Shown piece after piece: positions 1 to 8,685 of a stretch of DNA of 17,866 nt. Both the position numbers and the translations under genes were made by a program. The notes under the pieces were generated by a model that was not told the DNA's origin, made no database searches, and saw only the letters and a program-made list of their open reading frames with translations. Each line of letters begins with the position of its first letter. Position 1 is the stretch's first letter. Source of the stretch: Gemmatimonadales bacterium UBA1120 (GTDB lineage: Bacteria; Gemmatimonadota; Gemmatimonadetes; Longimicrobiales; Gaopeijiaceae); contig DCAZ01000110.1 of assembly GCA_002313925.1 (NCBI GenBank), forward strand, positions 1-17,866. The letters run 5' to 3'.

Positions 1-2423
1 TCTGTATCTTCCGCCAAGTGATACCTCATGCGTACACCCATCGGCGGATTGGGGGCCGAGAAGATGCCTGGGGTCCATCCTTGAGGTGTGTATCGATTGT
101 ATGAGATCGCTGGCTGAATCCCGAAAAGATGAGCCTCTGCCGTAATCGTCTCGGGAGTGAGCTCTTCAAGCGGAGTGATATCATCCATAATCCAAATACC
201 CCGCCCGTGCGTTCCTATTACTAGATCATTTTCTCTGGGCGCAATTTTGATATCATCTACCGGCACAGTCGGAAGCCCATTGTCGAGTTGAACCCACTGG
301 CCCCCAGCATTGACCGATACGTACACCCCGATTTCGTTTCCAACAAAAATCAGATTCGGATTACGCGGGTGTTGAGTAAGAGCGTTGAGAGAAGACTGAG
401 GCAAGCCGTTCACCACCGCACGCCATTCATTTCCGAAATCTGTACTAACGAAGAGATATGGAGCAAAATCATCGGAACGATGATTGTCAAAAGCTATGTA
501 GACCGTTCCCGCATCCGCATGTGATGCGACGATGCGTGTCACGTACACATTGTCTGGAAGACCCTCAATATTGTCCGTAAGATCAGTCCAGGTATTGCCA
601 GCATTTTGTGTAAGCTGAACCCGCCCATCGTCTGCTCCAGTGTATATAACTTGACTATTCACTGGCGATTCCCCGATCGAGGTAAGATTCCCGTAGCTAG
701 ATTGTCCGTCGTTCAAGGACATCTGAGGCTCTGAACCAAGAACACCCATAATCGAGAGGGAATCCCGACTGATTTCATAAGTAAGGTCAGGGCTTATCGG
801 GTCCCATGTTTGTCCTAGGTCCTGAGATCTGAAGAGAACGTTTGCCCCAGCATAGATGGTGTTTTCATCATGAGCAGACAACAGGATTGGGGAGTCCCAA
901 TTCCAGCGCAGATCTGGTTGTTCTCCATCTTCGTTCGATTGACCAATTGGGCGGATTCGTGACCGCTCCATCGTCGTGAGATCCAAACGAGTCAGGTTGC
1001 CACCCTGAGATTCAGCAAACATGACGTTCGAGTTTACCGGATGCATTACGGTAAAAAACCCGTCTCCACTTCCAACATTATACCAGTCTCGAGTACGGAT
1101 GCCCTGATCTGACCATGTATCTGACGGTGCACACCAGGAACCATTATCCTGGAGTCCGCCACACACATGGTAGGGCTCCCTATTATCTATACCGATTTCA
1201 TAGAACTGCGAGATCGGTAGGTTTCTGAACTGATACCAATTATCTGAACGGTCCCAACTCACGCTCAGACCACCGTCACTTCCTAGCAGTAGATGATCAG
1301 AATTATTCGGATCTATCCAGAGCGCGTGATGATCGAGATGCACTCCTGCTGCCGCGTCATTTGTGAAATTTCTTCCCCCGTCAGAAGAACGGTAAAGATC
1401 TGATCCGCCCAGGTATATCCGTTCTGCGTCATTCGGGTCGATCCGGATCTGTGAGTAGTACATCGGACGATTGTTCGTAGGAGAAATCTGTTGCCAGTTG
1501 TCACCACGATCTCTTGAACAATACACCCCGTTCTTCTGCTCACTCGGGGCTGGACCGCCACCCCGGCCTTGACCTGGTGTCCGAGTATCCGCTTCAACTA
1601 GAGCACAAACGAGATTCCCGTTTCCTCTGTAGACATCCAGCCCAATCCGACCCTTATCTCCCTGGGGGAGCCCATCAGTTAGTTCTATCCAGGAAGTCCC
1701 GCCATCTACCGTCCGATAAATCCCGCTACCAGGCCCACCCCCATTAAAGCCCCAGGCCCGACGTTGTCTCTGGTACATCGCAGCAAACAGTGTCCTAGGA
1801 TCATTGGGATCCATTACTAAGTCGATCGCTCCTGTATATTCATCAACGAACAGAACATGCTCCCAGGTCTGTCCCCCATCTGTTGTCTTGTAGACTCCCC
1901 GTTCTGTATTCGAACCCCATAGGTGTCCCACAGCTGCAACATATGCGACCTCCGGATCCATGGGATGCACCTCGATCCTCGATATGTGATGCGTGTTTTC
2001 CAGGCCAACATGGGTCCAAGACGCGCCTGCATCAGTCGAGCGGTATACCCCATTCCCCCAGGGGGAAGATTGGCGATTCTGGGGTTCACCTGTGCCAGTC
2101 CAAATAACGTTTGGGTTCGATGGTGAAACCGTTACATCACCGATGGAGGAAGTCTTCTCTCGCTGGAAAAGTGGCTCAAAAGTCGTGCCTGCATTCTCAG
2201 TCTTCCAGATTCCACCTGTCGCTGTGCCCACATAGAAAGTGCTCGGATCCGATTCGACGACAGCGATATCTGAAATGCGGCCACTCATAATCGTTGGACC
2301 TATTTCGCGCCACTTAAGCACCTGCTTAGCAGCTGATAGTTCCCCATTTGTTATCTGTGCGCTCGCTGGAACAACTGTGAGAGCCACACTAACCATTCCG
2401 AGAAGAAGCCAACGACAGTGCAT
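1..2423 (-). CDS. Exported sortilin/VPS10-like Asp-box beta-propeller protein (C-terminus off window)
   Basis: The frame is open from an ATG at 2423 to the window edge (807 codons, no stop), so the C-terminus is missing. Residues 1-22 form a signal peptide (MHCRWLLLGM start, cleavage near ASA/Q). The rest is a chain of propeller blades carrying about nine Asp-box motifs of the form SxDxGxTW: near residues 129, 180, 238, 303, 346, 533, 605, 660 and 703. A GTHGRGIWIMDD segment near 738-749 is typical of the bacterial family annotated as 'VPS10/sortilin-like' or 'glycosyl hydrolase' with BNR repeats. These proteins are large and exported; most have no proven enzymatic activity, so a glycosidase name would be unsafe. 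A TGAGGT ribosome-binding site lies about 8 nt before the ATG. It is co-directional with the ankyrin/DUF1552/DUF1592 genes but separated from them by 215 bp, so it may have its own promoter. Family assignment is firm, function unknown. Confidence 0.88.
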   Translation of the reverse strand, partial: MHCRWLLLGMVSVALTVVPASAQITNGELSAAKQVLKWREIGPTIMSGRISDIAVVESDPSTFYVGTATGGIWKTENAGTTFEPLFQREKTSSIGDVTVSPSNPNVIWTGTGEPQNRQSSPWGNGVYRSTDAGASWTHVGLENTHHISRIEVHPMDPEVAYVAAVGHLWGSNTERGVYKTTDGGQTWEHVLFVDEYTGAIDLVMDPNDPRTLFAAMYQRQRRAWGFNGGGPGSGIYRTVDGGTSWIELTDGLPQGDKGRIGLDVYRGNGNLVCALVEADTRTPGQGRGGGPAPSEQKNGVYCSRDRGDNWQQISPTNNRPMYYSQIRIDPNDAERIYLGGSDLYRSSDGGRNFTNDAAAGVHLDHHALWIDPNNSDHLLLGSDGGLSVSWDRSDNWYQFRNLPISQFYEIGIDNREPYHVCGGLQDNGSWCAPSDTWSDQGIRTRDWYNVGSGDGFFTVMHPVNSNVMFAESQGGNLTRLDLTTMERSRIRPIGQSNEDGEQPDLRWNWDSPILLSAHDENTIYAGANVLFRSQDLGQTWDPISPDLTYEISRDSLSIMGVLGSEPQMSLNDGQSSYGNLTSIGESPVNSQVIYTGADDGRVQLTQNAGNTWTDLTDNIEGLPDNVYVTRIVASHADAGTVYIAFDNHRSDDFAPYLFVSTDFGNEWRAVVNGLPQSSLNALTQHPRNPNLIFVGNEIGVYVSVNAGGQWVQLDNGLPTVPVDDIKIAPRENDLVIGTHGRGIWIMDDITPLEELTPETITAEAHLFGIQPAISYNRYTPQGWTPGIFSAPNPPMGVRMRYHLAEDT

Positions 2424-2638
2424 CTGTGTAACCTCAAAGTAGGAGTATTTCCACGTTGCAACGGTACATATCAATATCCGGACTGACCAGGAAAAGTGCA
2501 CTGTTTGACGCCAGGTAAAGCCAGTCTATTCAGTCGAGTTAGAGTGGCTAACCCTCGGTACCTCGGCTCCCAGTCGTATTGGGGGCTCCCTCGTAAGAGG
2601 CCCGTAGGGATGCGATCCCCATCATTGCTCTTCTCAGG
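2424..2638. other. Intergenic region with three short hairpins
   Basis: This gap separates the ankyrin gene from the Asp-box gene and I see no coding sequence in it. Three small perfect dyads sit in a row just after the ankyrin stop: 2569-2583 (CCCA/TGGG), 2589-2600 (CCTC/GAGG) and 2607-2619 (GGGAT/ATCCC). None is followed by a T-run on the minus strand, so this is not a clear intrinsic terminator. A TTGATA box about 40 nt before the Asp-box gene start could be part of a promoter, but the matching -10 is poor. The hairpins are seen directly; any role in 3'-end formation is inference. Confidence 0.3.
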
Positions 2639-4444
2639 TCAGCAAGCCACGCAGTTATGGTTATTCTGAGAACCAAGTCCTTCCAGGAGCGCTACCGTAG
2701 AAAGAAACGGAAGGATCCTCTGAACCGGACCATTCGCCATATCTGCAACCGTTTGACCTCTGCGACTAACTACTGAGACATCGGCTCCCTGCGACACCAG
2801 ATAAAGAATCAACTCGTTATCTCCCCGAGCTGCTGCGTGATGCAAAGCTGTGTACCCATTATGGTCTCTGGCATTGACATCAGCCCCGAGCTCTTCGATC
2901 AAGTAGCGCACTGAAGAAATCCAACTCTCTGGCACATGCCTATGGATGTTCGCAGCGAACCCTTCGCCGTATCCTATCCCTGACGCCGCATGAATTGGCC
3001 AGGCGCCAGGACCTCCAATGGGCACAGGAGGAAGTCCAGAAGGATCCAGCACCTCAGATTGGGCCTCACCCCCTCCACGATAACTTCTCGCGGCAGGTTT
3101 CTGCGTCGGGATATTCGGATCAGCTCCGTACTCTATCAGTAACCTCATGGCCCTAAGGTCCAAGCCGTACGCAGCTCGCCAGAATGGAGTCGCTCCAGTC
3201 CTATTGGTCCTTAGGTAGTCATCACCAAATGTGGTGTACCAAAGCTGCTTCGTGAGCCTCGCATTAGGGTCCACCCCTGCTTCCAAGAATGTCTTCATCA
3301 GATCCAGGTATGTAACTTCCTGTTGAAGACGGTGCGTAGGCTGGGGATGCCGTGATTTAGGGATCCACTCTGTGTTCAATGCTATGTATAGTGGTGTTGC
3401 ACCAGCATCACTCGCGACCGTTGGGTCAGCACCACGGTTGAAAAGCTCCATCGCTAGACCGAAGTGGCCATTAATAAGCGCCATGAGGAGAGGAGAAGTA
3501 TGATCCCCTGCACTCACCTGATCGATTTCCACTCCATGATCCAGAAGAGCGAAGGCTGTTGAGGCATGGCCATCACGAACAGCCATTAAAAGAGCAGTCA
3601 TACCACCGTATCCTCCCACTAGCTGAGCGTGAGAGAGTGGTTGATTGACTCTGTCCCTTTGCTGGACCAGCAACAGGTCCTGTGCACTCCGGACCCCTCC
3701 GGAACTGGAGGCGACTCGCCTTTCCTCGGTAGCCCCCTGCCTTGCTTCTCCTGTTCTATCAACTGTCTGCCCAGTCTCCGCCATCCGTGCTCGCCGAGCC
3801 TGTTGATCCTGACGATCAAACTCATCGCGTGACGGCATATCGATCACGACAGCTGTCAGAGCCGGGTCAGCTCCACCTTGGAGAAGCAATCGGATAACCT
3901 CTGTACGTCCAGCTGCTGCGGCAAACATTAGAGGAGTCTGACCCCATATTGACTCTCTTACGTTAAGCCCGACACCATGGTCCATCAGCGCTTGAACTGC
4001 GGCGGCCTTTCCGGAGGCGGCGGCAAAATGGAGTGGTGTCACACTCCCTGTTGTGCTCTCAACCTCGGGATCCGCTGATGCATCCAGCAGAAGTTGAATA
4101 ACCGACGCATGTCCCCGGCGAGCTGCCAAATGAAGGGGACGGTATGCCCCGAGCCGTGTTACAGCCTCAACGTCTGCTTCCGATTCCAGAAGGACGCTCG
4201 CAATTTCAGGATTCCCATTCTCAGCAGCCCAGTGAAGACCGGTCATGCCGTCTCCATGGGCGGTATTCACTTCCGCACCACTCGCTACTAATAACCTCAC
4301 TTGGGCCGCATCGTTACGCATGGATGCATCTGCAATGGGAGCATCTGGCGGAACGGCTGCAAACAGGAAAAAACAAAGAGCCATAGAGAACCAAGTCCTC
4401 ACTGAGAACTTCCGAGAAGTGCAGTGTGCACTCATTTCCGCCAT
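2639..4444 (-). CDS. Exported ankyrin-repeat protein with C-terminal HxCxxC tail
   Basis: 601 residues. A basic N-terminus followed by a hydrophobic stretch (about 17-31) reads as a signal peptide, so the protein probably acts outside the cytoplasm. Ankyrin repeats follow, with classic TPLHFAA and GADxN signatures: roughly 33-62, 64-95, 99-132, 135-165, 167-195, then 280-310, 314-345, 348-395, 417-446, 481-524 and 529-560. Residues about 199-278 are a charged, low-complexity Arg/Gln/Glu insertion between repeats 5 and 6. The last six residues are HNCVAC. The start is 7 nt after the DUF1552 stop. AGGAGG lies only 2 nt before this ATG, so the ATG at 4435 (MSAHC) is a good alternative start. Ankyrin repeats bind proteins; with the DUF1592 and DUF1552 genes directly upstream, a scaffold or partner role for those exported proteins is likely but inferred. 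Confidence 0.9.
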   Translation of the reverse strand: MAEMSAHCTSRKFSVRTWFSMALCFFLFAAVPPDAPIADASMRNDAAQVRLLVASGAEVNTAHGDGMTGLHWAAENGNPEIASVLLESEADVEAVTRLGAYRPLHLAARRGHASVIQLLLDASADPEVESTTGSVTPLHFAAASGKAAAVQALMDHGVGLNVRESIWGQTPLMFAAAAGRTEVIRLLLQGGADPALTAVVIDMPSRDEFDRQDQQARRARMAETGQTVDRTGEARQGATEERRVASSSGGVRSAQDLLLVQQRDRVNQPLSHAQLVGGYGGMTALLMAVRDGHASTAFALLDHGVEIDQVSAGDHTSPLLMALINGHFGLAMELFNRGADPTVASDAGATPLYIALNTEWIPKSRHPQPTHRLQQEVTYLDLMKTFLEAGVDPNARLTKQLWYTTFGDDYLRTNRTGATPFWRAAYGLDLRAMRLLIEYGADPNIPTQKPAARSYRGGGEAQSEVLDPSGLPPVPIGGPGAWPIHAASGIGYGEGFAANIHRHVPESWISSVRYLIEELGADVNARDHNGYTALHHAAARGDNELILYLVSQGADVSVVSRRGQTVADMANGPVQRILPFLSTVALLEGLGSQNNHNCVAC

Positions 4445-4451
4445 GCCCTCC

Positions 4452-5855
4452 TTACCCCTTACTCATGGGTGCAGTGAGCGACAGCTCTCCAGTACTATCC
4501 CCGAAACCCTCAACGTCATCCATACCAAGCTTGTGCATCAGCGTTAACATAGCGTTTGCCATAGGGGTGCCATCCGGTGCCATCACATGGAGGTTATTGT
4601 CAAGCTGCCCATTCGCACCACCAAGAGTAATCAAGGGACACCGGCGATGGTTGTGAAGGTTCCCGTCTGCCATTGGTGAACCATAGATAATCATCGTCTT
4701 ATCAAGCAGATGGGTATCACCCTCGTAGACCTCGCTCAACTTATCCATGAGATAAGGAAGCATGCCAACGTGGTACTTATTGATCGTCGCAAAATCCAAT
4801 ACTGCTTCCTCTCGCCCACCATGATGTGATCCTGGATGGAACGGGGTGTCAGTTCCACTCTCTGGATATACACGTGACGAGGCATCCCTACCAAGCTTAA
4901 GTGAGAAGACCCTGGTCATGTCGGATGCGAATGCGAGAGCTTGGAGGTCGAACATCAACCGAACATGTTCACTGAAGGAATCGGGGACACCCGCCGGTGC
5001 CTCTGGAAGCTCACGGACCTCCCCGGAACGGTTTTTCACTTCGACACCTTCAATTCGTCGTTCAAGCTCCCTGACATTCTCGAGATACCGATCCAATCGG
5101 ATCTGATCATTAGGGCCAAGTGTGCGCTTTAGGTCAGCTATATCTTCAGTAATCCAGTCGAGAATACTATGACTTGTGCGACGGCGGGCCGCTCGAGCTT
5201 CCGGACTTCCACCAGCCCCAAAAAGACGATCGAACGCGATCCTCGGATCACGGATCATTGGGAGCGGACCAGAAGCAGAACCCCAACTAATCGTGTCCGT
5301 ATACACACATGCATATCCGTATGCACACCCCCCTGCTTGATCAACATTCTCGATGCAGAGTTGCATAGACGGAATGGGAGTATCCTGCCCGAAGCGAGTC
5401 GCATAAATCTGATCCAATGACGCTCCTACATATACATCAGAACTCTCGGTCTGCTTGGGGTGAGCTTGCGTCAGGAATACGGCACTGGATCTGAAATGGT
5501 CACCCCCAATCTCTTTGGGCTTAGATGCCTCAGCTTGGCGGACGTCAGTATTACTGATGATGGTCAGATATTCGCGGTAATCCTCCAGCGGTAGGAGAGA
5601 ACTGGGGGTCAAGTCGAATTCCCGACCAGCCTCAGCTGGTGACCAGAGATCCTGAGTAGCTCCCCACTCATTGCTTCCCGCAGCGCCATGGACAATTTCG
5701 ATAGCAATCAGGCGTGTCGGATCAGCGAGTGCTTGGGAACCAGATAATACTCGACCCGCAGGAACCATCGCATCCAAAAAGGGGAGTGCCACGGTAGAAC
5801 CTACCCCACGCAAGAACGTTCGTCTTCCGATCTGCTTACCGGTAATAAACTTCAT
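4452..5855 (-). CDS. Tat-exported HXXSHH (DUF1552) family protein
   Basis: 467 residues from the ATG at 5855. The N-terminus MKFITGKQ is followed by a twin-arginine signal RRTFLR (residues 11-16) and a hydrophobic segment ending near ALPFLDAM, typical of this family and indicating folded export by Tat. The family-defining HXXSHH motif is present as HPGSHH (residues 340-345; bases 4821-4838). The later segment IIYGSPMADGNLHNH resembles the conserved C-terminal core of this family. An in-frame ATG at 5891 would add 12 residues and overlap the end of the DUF1592 gene. I prefer 5855 because the Tat motif then sits at the usual distance from the start and a GAGGAG lies about 12 nt upstream. DUF1552 genes are commonly paired with DUF1592 genes, as here (16-nt gap). 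The biochemical role is unknown; the conserved histidines suggest metal binding (inference). Confidence 0.93.
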   Translation of the reverse strand: MKFITGKQIGRRTFLRGVGSTVALPFLDAMVPAGRVLSGSQALADPTRLIAIEIVHGAAGSNEWGATQDLWSPAEAGREFDLTPSSLLPLEDYREYLTIISNTDVRQAEASKPKEIGGDHFRSSAVFLTQAHPKQTESSDVYVGASLDQIYATRFGQDTPIPSMQLCIENVDQAGGCAYGYACVYTDTISWGSASGPLPMIRDPRIAFDRLFGAGGSPEARAARRRTSHSILDWITEDIADLKRTLGPNDQIRLDRYLENVRELERRIEGVEVKNRSGEVRELPEAPAGVPDSFSEHVRLMFDLQALAFASDMTRVFSLKLGRDASSRVYPESGTDTPFHPGSHHGGREEAVLDFATINKYHVGMLPYLMDKLSEVYEGDTHLLDKTMIIYGSPMADGNLHNHRRCPLITLGGANGQLDNNLHVMAPDGTPMANAMLTLMHKLGMDDVEGFGDSTGELSLTAPMSKG

Positions 5856-5871
5856 GTTCTCGCTAATCTCC

Positions 5872-8355
5872 TCAGTGAACCTCTTGTTCATTCAAGGGAA
5901 TCTCAACACTCACACCAGCTCTTTGCATCTGGAAAGCATCACTCTTCACGATTCCAACGATGAACGATGAGAGGCGGTAATCATTTACTTCAGCCTGATT
6001 CGTGATATCCCTAACAGTCGGTTGATCGTAGTACTCTAGACGCCGACCAAGCGCATACGCCATGAGGTTTTCAGTAAAATTCCTTACCAGAGGTATGGGT
6101 CGATTTAACAAAGCCCGGGTTAAGTCACCAGGAGTCTCAATGGGGGTGCCGTCGTAAAGCTCGCTTCTCGTATCGAGTGCTGTTCCGTTTTCGCGGACTC
6201 GCCACTTCCCACTTACGCCAAAATTATCTAATGCCAGGCCTATGGGATCCATGAAACGATGACATGAGTTGCAGGACGGATTTTCCCGGTGGAGTGCCAT
6301 CCTTTCCCTCGTCGTAAGCAGTCTTCCATCCTCACTGCCTTCTGTCTCTTCCAGATCCGGGATTCCAGGTGGCGGTGGCGGTGGTGGAGTACCCAACAAG
6401 ACTTCCATCACCCACTTACCACGCAGTACCGGTGACGTTCGGCCCGCATGCGATGTCAAAGTCAGAATGCTGCCATGTCCAAAGACACCACGCCTGCTAT
6501 CATCTGGGTATGTGAAGCGTTGAAATTCCTCCCCTGTAACTCCAGAAAATCCGTAGTGTTTGGCAAGTCGTTCATTAACAAAGGTGTAGTCTGCTTCATA
6601 GAGATCAAAGATACTTCGGTCCTCAGCTATAAGACTATTGAACAGAAGTTCTGTCTCACGCCGCATCGCATCTGCTAATTGCTGATGAAAATCAGGATCA
6701 AGTCGAACGTCGGGGTGGACTTTGTCCAAATCTTGGAGCCTCAACCACTGCGCTGCAAATCGAGGTCCAAGCGCCGCCGATCGACTATCTGAAAGCATCC
6801 GATAAACCTGGGCTTCAAGTGTCTCCGGATCTGAAAGACTCTCTTCCTCTGCTAGAGTACGCAGTTCAGCGTCAGGCGGGGCCCCCCAAACGAAATAAGA
6901 AAGTCTGCTTGCTAGATCTAGATCACTAATCCTGTAGCTCTCGCCTGCAGCTACCGGTCCAGGTGGTTCTTCAAAACGAAAAACGAAATGAGGACTAGCT
7001 AGTATCGCTTCTAGTCCTACGCGCACACCAATCTCGAACCCTCCGTCAGAAGCCCCCTGTTCATAGAACAGCATCAGAGCTTCACGATCTCCATCCGTGA
7101 GAGGGCGTCGGAATGCCCGGGTCCCCAAACCTGAAAGGATACTTTCTGCGCAGGTGCGCTCTTCAAGAGCCGTCGACGGTTGGCATGTGAAGACCTGAGT
7201 GCGTGTCAGGGTCTCCGATACACCGGTAACGTTAAAAGGACCAGAGATCACCAAGTCTCGCATATGCGGCAGAGAATTGACACCGTACGTACCCGCAATG
7301 GCAGTACTGGCTAATGACCAATCGTGAGGGGATACCAGATCCTGGACTGGCCCTTCAGCACGTCGAATAAATGCCGCCGCTACGCGATGTGTTCCAGCTC
7401 TTATGAAAATCGGTTCCGTTCGTATTTCAACACTAGCTGGATCCGACACGTGCATCCATCGGTCCATCTCCAGCAGTGCTACCGACTCCCCATCGACGGA
7501 AAGCTCTATCTGCTCTGGCGCATAGGCTGTGTGCAAAGCAGACCGACCATTGCCTACAGCAGTGCCAGTCGTTTCGTGATGGAAAGACATACGGAATACG
7601 TACTCCCCATCCGCTGGAAAATGGTGCTCGGTTGCCGTTCCACCCCGGGTCCCGAAAGGCGCACCATCAACCCGGTCAAGTTGTGAGGCCCACCTTGGAA
7701 TCCGGTATTGAGTCTCACTTGGAGTTGCTTCCGCATCTCCCACTGCTAAGCGGCTAATTTCAGCTGCAGCATGTAAGTAGGCATCCAAAAGCGTCGGAGA
7801 GACCATTTGGACGTCAGCAATATTATCGAAATTGGCACTCTTGGTATCGAGAGGAAGGTAATTTCCCGCATCGATTCTCAGACCGAGGAGGTCCTCAATT
7901 GAGCTTTGATACTCGGCTCGGTTTAATCGTTGAAACGTGCGCCCACCAGGGTTCGGAGCCTTAGCAGCTGCCATATCCATTGAGGATTCCAAGCTTTGCA
8001 CAAGCATTACGAGCGTATCCCCAGCGGGACGACGGGCCCCAGGCGGAGGCATCATGCCCGCTCGAAGCTTTCGGATCATCTTCTCAGTGGTCTCACCCTC
8101 CTCATGAGAAGCCGACATTCGGAAGTCTTCAAGGGACAGATTCCCGCGTAGCATCCTTTCATTATGACAACGCACACAGTAAGCCTGAATAATCTCGTCA
8201 TTCGTTGACTCACTGTCGTACCCAACTATTTCAGCATAACCTGACAGTAGCAGAGTTGGATCAGTGGTCTGGGTCTGATCCAACTGCCCACCACCACTGC
8301 CCCACAAGAGCAGTGCAAGGCCTCCAGTAAACAACGTTGGGGAGAATTGGTTCAT
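5872..8355 (-). CDS. Exported di-heme PSD/PSCyt protein (DUF1592 family)
   Basis: 827 residues with an N-terminal hydrophobic export signal (about 8-20). The domain order matches the family: an N-terminal cytochrome-like module with CVRCH (60-64; bases 8164-8178) and a possible axial Met in MMPPPG (101-106); DUF1587/PSD3 (about 139-205); a beta-rich, carbohydrate-binding-like insert (about 235-375); DUF1595/PSD5 (about 385-462, with two cysteines that could form a disulfide); DUF1592/PSD4 (about 473-602); DUF1588/PSCyt3 (about 622-720), with a proline run and a second heme site CNSCH (695-699; bases 6259-6273); and DUF1585/PSD2 (about 735-812). Two CxxCH sites imply covalent heme c attached in the periplasm. 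It is the first gene of the cluster with DUF1552 and ankyrin genes. A redox function, possibly oxidative attack on a polymer, is inferred; no substrate is known. No strong ribosome-binding site precedes the ATG. Confidence 0.94.
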   Translation of the reverse strand: MNQFSPTLFTGGLALLLWGSGGGQLDQTQTTDPTLLLSGYAEIVGYDSESTNDEIIQAYCVRCHNERMLRGNLSLEDFRMSASHEEGETTEKMIRKLRAGMMPPPGARRPAGDTLVMLVQSLESSMDMAAAKAPNPGGRTFQRLNRAEYQSSIEDLLGLRIDAGNYLPLDTKSANFDNIADVQMVSPTLLDAYLHAAAEISRLAVGDAEATPSETQYRIPRWASQLDRVDGAPFGTRGGTATEHHFPADGEYVFRMSFHHETTGTAVGNGRSALHTAYAPEQIELSVDGESVALLEMDRWMHVSDPASVEIRTEPIFIRAGTHRVAAAFIRRAEGPVQDLVSPHDWSLASTAIAGTYGVNSLPHMRDLVISGPFNVTGVSETLTRTQVFTCQPSTALEERTCAESILSGLGTRAFRRPLTDGDREALMLFYEQGASDGGFEIGVRVGLEAILASPHFVFRFEEPPGPVAAGESYRISDLDLASRLSYFVWGAPPDAELRTLAEEESLSDPETLEAQVYRMLSDSRSAALGPRFAAQWLRLQDLDKVHPDVRLDPDFHQQLADAMRRETELLFNSLIAEDRSIFDLYEADYTFVNERLAKHYGFSGVTGEEFQRFTYPDDSRRGVFGHGSILTLTSHAGRTSPVLRGKWVMEVLLGTPPPPPPPGIPDLEETEGSEDGRLLTTRERMALHRENPSCNSCHRFMDPIGLALDNFGVSGKWRVRENGTALDTRSELYDGTPIETPGDLTRALLNRPIPLVRNFTENLMAYALGRRLEYYDQPTVRDITNQAEVNDYRLSSFIVGIVKSDAFQMQRAGVSVEIPLNEQEVH

Positions 8356-8626
8356 CTAGCAGAAGTGGTATCGAGGGACACTGCAATCTCACTCAGCTCT
8401 GACAAATAAAGATAGAGCAACTATCCCTTACAGGACAGGAAATCCTTTTGTAATTCCTGAACTGTAGCTGCCGAAGCACGGCCAGAATATACAGACCCAT
8501 CCTGTGATAAAGTCTCAGGAAATTCGGAGACACCCAAATCAATGTCTAGCTGTAACTCAAGAGCTTGTGCAAACGCAATGAGTCTCTGCAGTAGCAAGCG
8601 CCAACGGTAAGTCGGAATCCCGTGAC
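8356..8626. other. Gene-poor gap between the groEL terminator and the DUF1592 gene
   Basis: About 270 bp. An open minus-strand frame ends at 8421 and extends back through the terminator into the groEL C-terminus. Its longest version starts in groEL and spans the terminator hairpin, so I do not call it a gene. A TTG-initiated version of about 58 codons beginning downstream of the hairpin is conceivable but has no good ribosome-binding site. A dyad CAGGAA/TTCCTG lies at 8436-8459. The promoter of the DUF1592 cluster should be here, but I see no convincing -35/-10 pair. Confidence 0.35.
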
Positions 8627-8663
8627 AAAAAACGGCCCAGCCACTGAAACAGTGACCGGGCCG
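8627..8663 (-). terminator. Intrinsic terminator of the groESL operon
   Basis: On the minus strand a 14-bp stem (CGGCCCGGTCACTG paired with CAGTGGCTGGGCCG, two G-T wobbles) with a 3-nt TTT loop is followed directly by six Ts (8632-8627). It begins 22 nt beyond the groEL stop codon. GC-rich stem plus T-run is the textbook form of a Rho-independent terminator. Confidence 0.93.
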
Positions 8664-8685
8664 CATTTCTCTATGAAGACTTGGT

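Noticed and set aside
5856..5891. Upstream ATG for the DUF1552 protein, adding 12 residues.
   Set aside because: It would overlap the DUF1592 stop and push the Tat motif away from the N-terminus; no good ribosome-binding site precedes it. It remains possible.
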